Assembly: GCA_009103225.1 (NCBI GenBank)
Contig: RHPI01003508.1
Location: 126,734 to 190,733 of the forward strand
Direction of reading: 5' to 3'
Source: Chlorokybus atmophyticus
Taxonomy: Eukaryota > Streptophyta > Chlorokybophyceae > Chlorokybales > Chlorokybaceae
DNA: 64,000 nt
The notes under the pieces were generated by a model that was given only the letters and a program-made list of their open reading frames with translations, was not told the origin of the DNA and ran no database searches. A program made the translations under genes and the position numbers. Shown here one piece after another: positions 1 to 10,322 of the stretch. How positions within the stretch are numbered: position 1 is the stretch's first letter; each line of letters starts with the position of its first letter.

Positions 1-109
1 CCCCCCCCCGCTCCTTCCCAAACCCTACACACGCAGACACAGCTCCCAGCACTGGTAATTAAGGAGGGTGACTACAACTGTTCAAGAAAAAGCATCACAA
101 GCAAGCTAC

Positions 110-454
110 CTGTGCGGAGGGTCCGACAAGCTGCTGCACCAGCACAGCTTTAGTCCACTCAATGAACTGCCGCACAGCGCCCGCAACCGTAACCCTCTGC
201 TGTTGTGATTGCTGCTGCTGCTGCTGCTGTAACTGTTGCTGCTGGTGTGCCTGCTGTTGTGGTTGTTGGTGTTGTCGCTGAACCTGTTGCTGATGTGCTT
301 GTCCTGATTGTTGCAAAGCTGCGATGGCAGCTGCTGCCTCGGCCAATGCGGCGTCAGGGAACGGCTGCGCCGCTGCCGCCGCCGCCGCTACATCCTCCAT
401 GCCTCCATAGCGGGCAGATTGTCGTTGTCGATTTGCCGAATAGCCAAGCTGCAA
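110..454 (-). CDS. PolyGln/polyAla-rich exon of an unidentified gene (partial)
   Basis: An open minus-strand stretch of about 115 codons begins at an ATG near 454. It contains an alanine-rich patch (about residues 23-30 and 38-43), then a glutamine/histidine-rich tract (about residues 52-85, CAG/CAA codons from the CTG/TTG repeats at 200-300), and then a more ordinary segment ending VRQFIEWTKAV and GPSAQ. At 110/109 the frame meets CAG|GTAGCT, a good splice donor, and unspliced it would stop at 95, so I read it as an exon whose gene continues off the left edge. Mixed Ala/Gln low complexity is typical of plant and algal regulatory proteins and also of some retrotransposon gag proteins; no catalytic motif is visible. 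Function unknown. Confidence 0.4.
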
Positions 455-1059
455 GTTTTCACATGCGCTGACGAATTGTTAGGCCTAACAATGTCGCGAG
501 CATGTTGGGCCCCAACTTGGGCCATTTGTGGCACAACACATAAACTGGCTTTGTTCCTGATAACTCAATCACATACATATGGTTCTAGTGTGTGGCGACC
601 CGTGCACAACATGGGTTGGGTCACCCGCCCATGCTGCAATCGTCATGTGATTCTTACAGCCGGCCGTTCGTCGCCTCGCCTATGCGATACCAACGGCCGG
701 CTGTGCGACGTAATGTCAGTCACTCGACCGGCCGTGACCGGTTCTGCATGGCAGTCAGTGAGATGCGCGTCAAATAGACACGACGCCGTCACATTGGCAG
801 TCGGCAATGAATGTGGCCAGCACTTGCATTTAAATTTGGCTATATTTCCACCGTTCACGCATTTACTAAAAAACGACCTTCATCATGTTGTTGCACTCAC
901 AACAGTGCAACATCTTACCCCAGCCCCAGTATACATAGGATGCTCATATGATATCACCTCACGTGTAACATGTACGCAAACGGACGGCCGAGAAATATAT
1001 ATCATCATCAATCAACTTGTTTCGATGGATGGTCGGATTGATGGATGTAAGGAAGCACT
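455..1059. other. No gene seen; possible Helitron 3' end
   Basis: No convincing coding sequence. The stretch has short GC palindromes (GTTAGGCCTAAC near 480). Read on the minus strand, a GGGTGACC/GGTCGCC-type stem (618-625 with 594-601) is followed within about six bases by CTAG (585-588). That resembles a Helitron 3' terminus (hairpin then CTRR) in the correct orientation for the helicase remnant to the right. However, the base after CTAG is A rather than the expected T, so the boundary is tentative. Confidence 0.25.
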
Positions 1060-3591
1060 TTACGATACATTGCTCGTGTACACCTTGTCTTCCATTGTGT
1101 AGCGTATGGCTGCTACATGCACTCCGCCGCGGTTGCCAACTCGTGACATTGCTACGTAAAGGTGCCCATGTGTGAACACCGGATTGGGTAAACAATTTCC
1201 CACTTTCTTCAGCGTTTGCCCCTGTGCCTTGTTGATGATCATTGCAAACGCTGCTCGAATTGAAAATTGCACTCGTCGCAATGTGAATGGCATATGTTCT
1301 TAATCAGATGGCATCAGCATCAGTTACGGTAGCCACACGCGCCGACCAACAATTGAGCCAGTGGCTATTTCTGCTTTAATCATAAAAGGCAGCAGTGTCT
1401 TGCATATAAGTCGCGTGCCATTGGCCAGACCATGTGATAGGTTGCGTAGCAGACCAGTTGGCGTCCCAAATTTCAAACGCAACTCATGCGGAGGCATGCC
1501 AGATATCATGATGCTGTTTAGATACACCACAGAGTAGTCATCCCGAGCTACCTTCTGTAACAATTGGGGCCCGACCACTAGGCTATGGTAGTAAAAGACA
1601 CTACCATGAGTGAGGTCTGTCACAATCTATCCCAATTCGTGACATTCCTCCCCAATTTAACCCATGTGTTCCTTATAATCCAATGAGGCACTAGCCCACG
1701 TCGCCGTCTTTGCGGCCGTATTACGATCGGTCTGCCCGTAGCCTGTTGAATCCGGCCCATGAACGGTCCTGACCGACCGAACGGCCATCCTCACCGCGCA
1801 ACCTGCCATCGCAGCGCGACCGGTCACGCGGTCTTAGGTTGAACTGGCTCGGCGCGCAGGTTGTGATCCCGCGCCCAGCCTAGGGCAAGCCGCCCCAAAT
1901 GTTATTGTTTTTGCCTTAAATCTGTCTCAGTCCCCTACGGGAATTGAACCTGAAACGTCAAGCTCCGTTACCATTGTAACAATTGGGGCCCGACCACTAG
2001 GCTATGGTAGTAAAAGACACTATCATGAGTGAGGTCTGTCACAATTTATCCCAATTCGTGACACCTTCCCACCAAATAAGTTGTCCGACTGCACAATGTT
2101 CACCAGTTTGCGGTGTACCGCCTCAAAGGAATGCCTATGTTGCATCGATGCCTCATCCCACACTATCAACCTCGCCTGCCGAATCAGCTCTGCTTTAGGT
2201 GAATCACGCGAGATCCAGCATGTTGATGTGTCAGTCATGGCAATGGGAATGCCGAATCGCTTATGTGCGGTTGCCCCCCCTTGCGGGCACAGGTTGTTGC
2301 ATCAATATTTCCATTTTCCAATGTGATCACATTCACATGCATGCAGGCGTACATGGTATCTTCAAGTACCAATGCCGCTATTCCTAAAGAGGCGACCGCT
2401 AGTGCAATCTCTCCACGCCCGCGCACGTACGACAATAGTGTATTGTACGCAAATGTCTTGCCGGTCCCGCCTAGACCTTCAATAAAGAAGGTCCTGTTGG
2501 CTGAGTCGCCATCAGTGCTGTCGATGACCGATGCAACCGCGTTGTCAATGATGCGCTGAGCATCATTTAATTTTAACGCGCGTTCAACAGCGGTTCGTTG
2601 CTGCTCTTGAGTGTTGTACCGATGCAGTTCATCTTTAACGCAGCTTGTACGCTTGCCAGTAAATCTTCAGATATGCGATGACCCAAATCAAATTTCTCCG
2701 ACGAAACTCCGCGATTAATGTTGCTTAGAAGCTTTTGCAATCGCGTGCAGCATAAAGAATATCGCGTTCATTGCGCACGGCCGACTCCTCTCCGCCAGCA
2801 TCGCACATGAAACAATTTCTGATTGTCAAGAAGTATTAAAGTATCATTGATATTGCTGACAATTATTGTCGTCTGAGTCATTCGCTGTTGCGTATGCATC
2901 TTGCGTCGCTCATTGGTGAAGTCATCACACATGGCGTCGGGCGTTCGCAACCTTATTGTAGATTAAGATCGTTGCAAATAGCACACGTCGCTGAGCGCCT
3001 GTTTGATGCTGTCAAGTACACGACACGAATGTTACAATTACTAATTAGATTTGTACGAATGGGAAGGTATAGTTCATCAAGCTCGTGTGCATACCGTAGC
3101 CTCGCGCAGCGCCCATTCGTTGACATCTTTCCAAAGGCCTCTTGCCTTGCATCCGTCCTTGTAACTTTCGAACGGCGTATCTCGGCCTCCAACAGGTCGC
3201 AAGTCTTGAAACATTGTGGCGCCGGCGACATGATGCAGCGCATCAGCGTCACGCATTTTCTCTTGCTGCCGTCGCTCGTGGGCACTATAGTTCAGCCTCA
3301 TCCACGCCATCAGCATGGAGTTACGGCTCGTTTTCAACACCTGTTGCACTTTTTGTTCGCCGTCAAAGTAAATCATGTGCTCCCCCTCAAAGTAGATTTG
3401 CAATCGCACCACATTTGCTGCTCATCAAGAAAAGCAGATTGTAGCAACCGCCATGCCGCTTCGCTCGCAGACACGTATCGTCCGTCAATGTACACCCGAA
3501 CCTCGTCCACGCGTAGTGCACCGGGTTCGCTGCCAATCGACGGATTGCAATTTATAGGTTGCCGTATCGTGACCCTTGCATACATATTCAT
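1060..3591 (-). pseudogene. Helitron Pif1-like helicase, decayed
   Basis: Minus-strand fragments in several frames give, in order, the hallmarks of the C-terminal half of a Helitron RepHel protein. They are YIDGRYVSASEAAW (3591-3373); LQIYFEGEHMIYF and FQDLRPV (3412-3077); a Walker A loop GGTGKT (about 2471-2454) within FFIEG...TFAYNTLLSYVRGRGE; Walker B-like LIVWDEASM (about 2160); LNSIMISGMPPHELRLKFGT and LCNGTRL-like residues (1510-1400); and the motif VI region FAMIINKAQGQT...LYVAMSRV (1260-1140). Frameshifts and in-frame stops (for example two TAA near 1300-1325) make it non-functional. Between FGGK (about 2070) and the LNS motif most of the helicase core is missing even when the inserted TRIM is ignored, so an internal deletion preceded that insertion. 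No Rep (HUH) domain is seen upstream. Confidence 0.88.
1556..2063 (-). mobile_element. TRIM (miniature LTR retrotransposon) inserted in the Helitron
   Basis: Two 89-bp direct repeats (1556-1644 and 1975-2063), nearly identical, bound 330 bp with no coding capacity. On the minus strand each repeat begins TGTCACGAATTGGG and ends CCCAATTGTTACA, the canonical TG...CA of an LTR. One base inside the 5' LTR (plus 1962-1973) lies TGGTAACGGAGC, a 10/12 match to the initiator tRNA-Met primer-binding site TGGTATCAGAGC. Just before the 3' LTR is a purine tract, GGGGAGGAA (1645 onward, complement). A perfect 5-bp target duplication CCTTC flanks it (1551-1555 and 2064-2068). Size, LTR length, PBS and PPT define a terminal-repeat retrotransposon in miniature; it depends on enzymes supplied in trans. 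Confidence 0.92.
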
Positions 3592-3779
3592 ATATGTACT
3601 TCACAGCCGTCACATTGGTGCAAATCTCCACATTGATGTGTGCGTTGTACTTCAACGACGCCCACGAGGAGCGTCACAAATTTTACACCCTGACTGACCA
3701 GGGACTGAAGGACTGTCGGGTGCCTGACCCAAACTGACCCTAACTTACCTATTGGATAGGTCCATGATGGGACTTATGG

Positions 3780-4090
3780 GGCGGCCGTTGCTACTAAGCA
3801 ACATTCGATGACGGCCAGCCGCCGGCCGATAATTACTCACGACGGTGGCCTGCCTGCAGTAGCAAGCACGTGACTATACCACGTGTTTACTGTGACGGCC
3901 GACTGCCAGTCGTCTATTGTGCGCGGCGGCAGCCTACCTTTTGCTTATCAATGATTATAAGCAAGTGACCGGCCGTCCCTCGCCGCGTGTTTAATGTGAC
4001 GGTTGACCGCCGGTCATCCACTTAGCGCGGCGATAACCTGCATGTTGCTTATTAATCATGATAAGCAAGTGACCGGCCGTCCCGGCTCAG
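3780..4090. repeat. Diverged ~105-bp tandem repeat, about three copies
   Basis: A unit containing CGTGTTTA.TGTGACGG, a TTGCTTAT...ATAAGCAAGTGACC inverted pair and GGCCGTCC occurs at about 3882-3985 and again at 3988-4090, about 80% alike. A more diverged third copy (TTGCTACTAAGCAA, GGCCAGCCGCCGG) precedes it from 3780. Each unit can fold on itself through TTGCTTA/TAAGCAA. Confidence 0.65.
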
Positions 4091-4224
4091 CGGCGAGCAA
4101 TGCCGGTATTACCTTTAAATCGGACGGTGACACAATGCGATTGGCGTACTGTAATGGTACGACGCTCGAATGTACCATTCAAATGTGACCATAATAGTAA
4201 GATAGTTCCATTGTCTGACACAAT

Positions 4225-4260
4225 GGCATCGGCGTACCATTCTAATGGTACGCCGGTGCC
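4225..4260. repeat. Near-perfect palindrome with GTACCAT core
   Basis: Arms of 17 bases, from GGCATCGGCG through GTACCATT, pair across a 2-base loop with one mismatch. The same core (GTACCAT n ATGGTAC) recurs at 10098-10127 and 19683-19718. A second perfect inverted repeat, GAATCACTTGGG with its complement, follows near 4276-4307. Confidence 0.75.
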
Positions 4261-4349
4261 ATCGTATCAACTCGTTTGAATCACTTGGGCTGCCCCAAGT
4301 GATTCAAAAGCTCAACGGCTTCAAGTGGAGACTGTTCAACCAGTTGCTG

Positions 4350-4562
4350 GGCGGCGGCGGCGGCGGTGGTGGCGGCGGCGGCGGTGGCGGTGGCAATGGC
4401 CAATAGTAAGCTAGTTTGCTATATGCTGTGACGCTTGGTATGGGCAGTGGCGCATGCAACCTAACCGCCCTTCCTTGTTGCCTCAGGGCGGTCAGCCCAG
4501 GCCAGGCCAGGCCAGGCTAGGCCAGGCCAGGCCAGGCCAGGCAGCGGCGGCGGCGGCGGCGG
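4350..4562. repeat. (GGC)n tracts and a CCAGG minisatellite
   Basis: GGC-rich triplet runs (4350-4395 and 4540-4562) flank a short array of CCAGG/GCCAG units (about 4497-4540). ORFs across these tracts on either strand are low-complexity and I do not consider them coding. Confidence 0.8.
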
Positions 4563-4914
4563 TACATGGTAAGGGGCAGCATCTGAGTGCATATGTTGTA
4601 TATGTTGCTGTTGATGGCATTTGTTTAATTCAACATCTTGCATGCTTTCCAGGAGCGGCGGCAAAGAAGGAGCGGCGGCGAAGAAGGAGCGGCGGCGGAG
4701 GTGGAGCGCGGTGCAGTGAGCGCAGGAGCGGCGACTTAGTCTACTAGTTTAAGGCCTTAGTATACTAGAGTGGTAGTAGCAGCTCAGTAGTGTACAATGT
4801 GGCATAGTGGTATGACTTGCAATGTCTTTTCTTTATCACTTTCTAATTTAATTTTTTTAAAAGGCTGTCTTTCACAGTTGATGCGAGGTATTCAATGATG
4901 ACTACACAGCAATG

Positions 4915-5035
4915 ACAGGTACCTGTAGCGGTACCCTTCTGTAACGGCAAGTGCCTTGAAGGTACCATAAGGTACCTGTCAATCACACTTACTTAGTGTA
5001 CAATCGCCGGTACCTAACTGATAGGTACCGGTTAA
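4915..5035. repeat. Cluster of GGTACC inverted repeats
   Basis: Several short hairpins follow each other (AGGTACCTGTAGCGGTACC, AAGGTACCATAAGGTACC, CCGGTACCTAACTGATAGGTACCGG). No gene is seen between 3700 and 5140. Confidence 0.6.
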
Positions 5036-5421
5036 TTACCTACTAGTTAGGTTAAGTCCCTTTTACCTGACTGATGTCAGTCTTGGTCAGTTCCTTTATT
5101 AAGACGGCCGCCGACTGATGGTGACGGCCGTTATACTCAGGCCTCTGTATCGAGATTACAGGTGGACTGAGGTACGTCAGTCTAAATGAGTATCCTCAGG
5201 TGCACGGCCGTTGCCAATATTTTATCGGCCGGCAGGAGAAACATTTTGCGACGAGTACGACCCGACGGTTACCAATATCAACCGTCACCACATTGCCCAT
5301 CATTGAGTCTTTCATCGTCTTCTGCACTTTGCGGTTGTCCTGACGACGCCTGTACGCGGGGTAGCTTGGCTGCGACATTGGTCACATCTTAAAAATGCTT
5401 GGGGAAACTTTTGCTGCATGC

Positions 5422-6011
5422 TGTTATGCCTATTGTCCGCGCATACCAACCTTCCTAGGGCATGCCTACATCGCTCGGCTTACAAGCATCCGACCCGCGC
5501 GCGTCACTGACCTATGGCTAGGTTATGACTCAGATTAGCTCATGACCATAGCTTACATAGGCACCGCGCGTAGCTATTCAGTTGTGAGTCCAGTTATGAG
5601 TTGTGTTTTATATCAAGTGGGGATTTGTGTGGAGATAGCCTCGATATGACCGTTAGCTTATGTTTTGAACAGTCACGATTTAACTTGTATAAGTAGTCAC
5701 GGTGCTCACCGGATCAGCTGATGACATTGTGAGTGAGAAAGCTAAGAGCTTGTAAAGCGACTTGACCTACGAACACGCCGACCCGGTTATCAAGAAAACC
5801 CTCACCGTGTGAGAGCCAGTGCTCTCAATGCTCGTGTGCATCGCGCTTGTTATTGCTGTGAGCTTGGTGTGCTAGGTTGCGGCGTGTTGGCATTAGTTAG
5901 GGCATAGCATCCACGTGTTGCTTGCTCATTCACCTCACTTAACAGTGTAACACAATTTTCACTCATGCAAAGAACTGTGTAAACAGCACTACCTATAGTA
6001 GTGGCTTGTTG
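5422..6011 (+). repeat. LTR-like segment homologous to 32864-33462
   Basis: About 590 bp beginning TGTTATGCCTATTGTCC is roughly 88% identical to 32864-33462 downstream of the PHD-finger gypsy element. It starts with TG and is followed here by a leader and a gag-like ORF, so it looks like a 5' LTR whose partner is the 3' copy far to the right. The copy at 32.8 kb has ~240 bp of additional LTR sequence in front that is missing here, so this one is truncated or the LTR limits differ from my reading. Confidence 0.65.
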
Positions 6012-6226
6012 AGTCACAGTGTCGCCCTCTTTTCTCAAGTGAGTGCGTCGCATTCTGCCTCAGATAGTGCAGTCTGTAGCTGAGAACACATCCCTGTGCA
6101 TTTGTTATCACTGTCATCATATAGTGCACACACAGGCACTAGTGTGGTGAGTAGTAGCGGCATCAAGACAGGCAGTAGAGCACAAACACTCTACCCTGCA
6201 TACACTTTCACCTGTGGACTAGCTGT

Positions 6227-7103
6227 ATGAGCAGGCCCACCCCGTACTCTTCAATAGACGAGGGTAACCTCAGCAGCTGGAGCCCAACCTCCAGTCTCAC
6301 CTACGAGCGAACCATCGACGGGAGCAATGATCGCAGCAGCAAAGGCTCGCGTTTTGTCTCCGGCGTCACTCCGTTCCTGTCTACTCCTCGTCATCGAGCT
6401 TCCCCACTCTCATCCGCCAGTGACAACTACGAGATGGGGTCTTTCAGCTCAACCACCGACGAATTCATCATCAATTTCCATTCCAATGCGACAACAAGCT
6501 GTAAAGAGAACAAAAACTGGTCAGATTAAATTCTTTCACACTGCTGCTCAATATTTGAACCATGAAGCACATGTTGTCTGGAAGTCAGTTGCTGAACTGC
6601 ATCGAGATGATGGCTATGGCGAGCTCGCCAGCACCATAGCATCTGCGTCACTGCACAGTCCAGTAGCCGTCTCTCCACCTGCCACTCCCGCTGCAATTAC
6701 CGGCTTGTCCATAGCGGCAGTCATCGACAGGGCAGAAGAGGAGGGACCACAGTTGGTGATTGTCAACCTGACCCCTACAGAGATTGAGACCGAGATGGCC
6801 GCACGACGAGCCCGGATCCTGGACCGTTCTGCTGATATCCTTAAAGAACAGCGAGCAGCAGCCGTTAAAGTGGGCACACCTCTACCTCTGGCAACACCTG
6901 GCTCTCGTGCGGGAGGCAGTGCTTTCACCCTCGGGTCCGTTGCAGTGCGCGCACCAGCCATCACTGTAGGTGCTGCCATCTCTGACTCTCCACTCAAGGA
7001 CCTATACGCTGCATTTCGTCGCACCTTCCCACCTCAAACCACCAGCAAAGTGGAGGAGCTGAGACGGATCCGACGCAAGCCCAGCGAGGACCCTCTACTG
7101 TAG
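6227..7103 (+). CDS. Gag-like or unknown ORF inside the TIR element
   Basis: Two overlapping plus frames, 6227-6529 (100 codons, Ser/Thr/Pro-rich, beginning MSRPTPYSS) and 6327-7103 (up to 258 codons), are open over the same stretch. The useful portion of the second runs from about 6490 and reads KRTKTGQIKFFHTAAQYL, an Ala/Pro/Val-rich middle, then TPTEIETEMAARRARILDRS and VEELRRIRRKPSEDPLL before TAG. The join between the two frames is probably a frameshift or an unseen splice. Position after an LTR-like segment and leader fits a gag N-terminus, but no zinc knuckle or capsid motif is visible, and it ends 7 bp before the right terminal inverted repeat. Treat as an unidentified protein. Confidence 0.35.
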
Positions 7104-7261
7104 TAGTATGTTTTCCCTGCCGGCCGACTAAATATTGGCAATGGCCGTGCACCTGAGAATACTAATGTAGACTGTCGTGGCTCAGTCCACCTGTAATCTC
7201 GATACAGGGACCCAATAGTAACTTCCGTTACTATCAGGCCCTTTTTGTTATAATTTAATCT

Positions 7262-7625
7262 TTAACAGTTGACTATGCCTAATCAACAGGCGCCTGTCAG
7301 TCACGTATCAGGCCTTAGCAGGTGACTATGCGTAATTTACAGCCACCTGTTAGTTACTTTTCAGGCCTTAATAGGTGACTTTATGTAATTAACAGGCACC
7401 TGTTGGTTACACATCAGGCCTTACTAGGTGAACCAATCAACGGGCACTTGTAAGTTACACATTAGGCCTTAACAGGTGACTACACCTAGTTAGCAGGCAC
7501 TTGCAAATTACACATCGGTCTTACTTAGGTGACTCAGCCTATGTGACAGGCACCTGCAGGTTACACACCAGTCCAGCGCAGGCGACTAAACCTAATTCAC
7601 AAGCACCAACTAGGTAATTATCGAC
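7262..7625. repeat. Minisatellite, seven ~54-bp units
   Basis: Seven tandem, diverged units each read approximately AGGTGACTA, CCTAATTAACAGG, CACCTG, GTTACACATCAGGCC, TTA. Within each unit AGGTG and CACCT form an inverted pair about 25 bp apart. The array begins ~50 bp outside the right terminal inverted repeat, after a small ATAGTAAC/GTTACTAT hairpin (7215-7237). From 7626 to 7968 I see nothing further. Confidence 0.8.
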
Positions 7626-7968
7626 AAAATAAGACATTCTTTAACAACTGAAGGTAATCAAAGCCTAACTATCGTCATATGTATTTGCATAGCTTGACTA
7701 CACGCGACTGTCACTGACTGCCAGCATTGTTATGTGCATGTGCTGTGTACATGTACCCGAAATGTGTACAGTGTCCCTCAGTCACTTGCCCAGGCTTGTA
7801 GTTCGATTATGTGACTCGAATGCAGTTCTGTTGTATATCATTAGGGATGCAAGTATTGACATGCATGAGCATAATGACGATTGACTGAGCTGGTTTAAGA
7901 TGCTCAACACTCAGTCACAAGAGCCTTGTAGCTATGTACACTACCAGCTAAATGGACTACCAACTGCG

Positions 7969-9789
7969 CTACACCTCCTCTCCATCATCGCTTTGCTCGT
8001 CATCATGGAACAAAGCACCACGCGCGGGGGCCTGTGGAGGAGACGCCGGAGCTTGCTCTTCCTCCTCAAACGGTTGTGCCAGCGAATCAAATGCCGCTTC
8101 TGCCTCAGCGAGCGGGTTACGAGCTGCTGTCTCTTGCGGCGGGCGCCGAGTGGGATCTTTCAGGTATTTGACACCAGATGCAGTGCGGCGTCTTACAAGG
8201 GTGAATGGCTTGAGGGTTGCGTATCGTTGCCTTATCTCCCGCTTTATTGACATGATCATGGTGTTGATTTCGCTGAGGTACTCTTCATGTGTGTCGATGC
8301 TGGCAGCTAGGAGAGGGTCTCCATCCTTGCCCTTATGATGCGCTTTACCTGCGTAGTTTACAAGCATGTCTTAGTGGCATTGAAAGCCACTATTCACTGC
8401 AACGCGTCTGCAAGCCTGTAGTTTGGGGCTACAGCACTGAATTGCTTATGATGGAGTTCAGAGTGCTCACCGTAAGCAACAGGTATGCGAGGTGGTTGAC
8501 TGTCAGCTACCGGCGACCAGGTGTATTAACGGCGTAAGACCAGCATTGCACGATCATTTGCCAGATTATGGGATTGCCCCATTCATGGATGTATCTCTTC
8601 CGCTCCGGGTCTGCATTGTCGGTCACCTCAAATCCCCGCCATGACTTGTCTGAAACAGTCATACCAACAAGGCATTAGTCACAATGTAGATAGTTTAAGT
8701 TGAGCCTGCACTAGGCTAGAATAGTGCCTGTGACTTACTTTGCGCGTTGCGCATCTGGGCTTTTTGGGTCTCGGGGTCCATTAGGGCGTCGATGTGCCTG
8801 ATTGAATCGGTTACAATAGGCGAGATGAGTACGTGTGTATGGAGGCTGAGTAAGAAGGCAGTGTTGCATAGCAGACATGGTGGTGAGGGACCCAACTCAC
8901 TTGCGCTTGTTGCTGTTAAACAGTGTCCACTTGTACTCCTTCTCAAGGACATGCTTGATCTTGGTGACGTTCTCAGACCGGACCTGCGTAGCTTTCTTCA
9001 TGGCGACACTCCAGTGGAAGGGGCACTCCTTGGGAGTCCAGTACACCTCATAGAACTTGGCCGCATCGGCCTCGTCGTCATGGTCGAAGCCAACTACCTG
9101 TCACGGGCAGGTTGGTCAGTGTCACGGTGCAGTGCGGTCATGAAGCATTCACAGCACCTGACACATGACGTTACGAATAGTGTCCTCCTTGGGATAAACG
9201 TGGCTCTCTACCCAGTGGCCGTTTATGATTTCAACGACGGCATCTCGCAAATGCTGTCCACAGAAGAACGATCCGTTACACACATACACACAGTGTCACA
9301 ATGTCACACAGTGCTTACCTCGTTGCCAATCTTCCACTTGCTTGGGGAAGGGTTGCTGACGGCCGAGGTTGCCACGTCACGGCCAAATGCGTTTGGGTTT
9401 GGGGTTCCAATCGACCCTCTGCAAGCACAACCACATGAGTCATGCTGCCAGCCATGAAAGATGCAACCCTCACAGTTGCAAAAGAAGAACAACGTGCACA
9501 GTGTATCCAGAACGCATGCAGTGAGTCACTGTGCTAGTCATGATAGAAGCAAGCATCCAAGTTAGAAGTTGAGCAAGAAGCAACGTGCACAGTGCATCAA
9601 GAACGCATGCAGTCTAGCTTGCCCTTGCGACTGCGGTGTCAGGTGGAGTTGTTGTGATGTGCTGGGCGTTAGCGCGGGGTCTTGCTGCGATTGGTTGGCG
9701 ACGGTTGCCTGGTTGAACACTGGGGGCAATGTGGACAACTGGCGCCGACCTCCACGACGAGGTGCACTTACGGATGGACCACGAGGCAT
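7969..9789 (-). CDS. Seven-exon gene, protein of unknown function (405 aa)
   Basis: Minus-strand exons 9789-9605, 9418-9319, 9253-9158, 9097-8901, 8845-8739, 8649-8518 and 8369-7969 join into one open frame of 1218 nt with GT-AG introns of 55-186 bp. Donors AGGTAAGC, CAGGTGCT, AAGTGAGT and AAAGTAAGT are good; the first (GC|GTTCTT) and last (G|GTCGCC) are weak. The protein starts MPRGPSVSAPRRGG (basic, Gln-rich), has a middle with CQ and WTPKECPFHWS, a Lys/Arg-rich NSNKRK, WRGFEV...WGNPIIWQMIVQCWSY, and a strongly acidic tail (EEEEQ, DDEQSDDGEEV). Basic N-terminus and acidic C-terminus suggest a nuclear protein. I recognise no family. It diverges from the OTU gene across the palindromes at 9.96-10.13 kb, so it may be an accessory gene of the same mobile block or a host gene. 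Confidence 0.6.
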
Positions 9790-9959
9790 CTCTCCAAATG
9801 ATAGTCGGGTGCCGCCTGTTTAGCTGTAAGTGGCGCTGCCGCCTCGAACGCTGCCGCCGCCGGTTGGCCCGCCCGAATGTATGAGGCGCGAAAACGAAAA
9901 TGAGGCGGTTTTGAACGTCTAGAGTCCCGCACTAGAGTCGCACTTGTAGTGCGTCCTTG

Positions 9960-10140
9960 CTCCTATGGTTGATGGTACGACTTATGCATTCGTGCCATGC
10001 ATGCTTCGTACAACCATTGTTACCAATGGTTGTGTCGTAACATTTATGGTACGACAGAGGCATCTCTCGTCCAACCCCAGCGATTGCCGTACAATGGCTC
10101 TGTCGTACCATCCATGGTACGACAGAGGCATTGCTCGATC
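9960..10140. repeat. Palindrome cluster (GTACCAT/ATGGTAC)
   Basis: At least three hairpins: ACAACCATTG with CAATGGTTGT (about 10008-10034), a GTCGTAACAT/ATGGTACGAC pair, and a perfect 14-base arm CTCTGTCGTACCAT with its complement (10098-10127, 2-base loop). The last closely matches the hairpin at 19683-19718. It lies between two divergent genes, where it could act as a subterminal transposon repeat or a shared control region. Confidence 0.65.
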
Positions 10141-10322
10141 AGCCCAAATGGGAGTTAGCATGCACTCACCCAAACACGCTTCATTGATGGCCGGATGATG
10201 GCACGCAGGGGCACCAGGTCGATGACGGGTCGAATGTCAGGCTTGATGGGCCTGGGTTCGACTAGGAGGCGGAGGACCAGGAGTCGGAGGAGGCGGCGGC
10301 GGCGGCGGCGGCGTGGCACATC

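Larger units (their letters stand above)
5144..7211. mobile_element. Element with ~100-bp terminal inverted repeats
   Basis: The first ~100 bp (5144-5242) reappear reverse-complemented at 7111-7211. Shared blocks are CTGTATCGAGATTACAGG, TGGACTGAG, CTCAGGTGCACGGCC, TTGCCAATATT and CGGCCGGCAGG, about 85% identity overall. This defines a 2.07-kb unit with long terminal inverted repeats, as in Mutator-like or other TIR elements. I cannot see an unambiguous target-site duplication, because the outermost bases have diverged, and no transposase is recognisable inside. The interior instead holds an LTR-like segment and a gag-like ORF related to the gypsy family at 32.8 kb, so it may be a non-autonomous carrier, or a TIR pair that received a retrotransposon fragment. 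Confidence 0.75.

Noticed and set aside
308-1102. 264-codon plus-strand ORF
   Set aside because: Antisense to the polyGln exon and composed of low-complexity and palindromic sequence; no conserved features.
1920-2010. A tRNA gene or tRNA-derived SINE on the minus strand (boxes A and B)
   Set aside because: The boxes lie across the LTR/primer-site junction of a TRIM with precise LTRs and target duplication; no acceptor stem pairs. Kept only as a finding about the TRIMs.
4454-4747. 97-codon ORF over the CCAGG and GGC repeats
   Set aside because: Low complexity only.
7262-7625. CRISPR-like array
   Set aside because: Units are contiguous and diverged without constant repeats separated by unique spacers, and the DNA is eukaryotic.
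8747-9457. 236-codon plus-strand ORF
   Set aside because: It is antisense to exons 2-5 of the seven-exon minus-strand gene, whose splice sites and frame are coherent.
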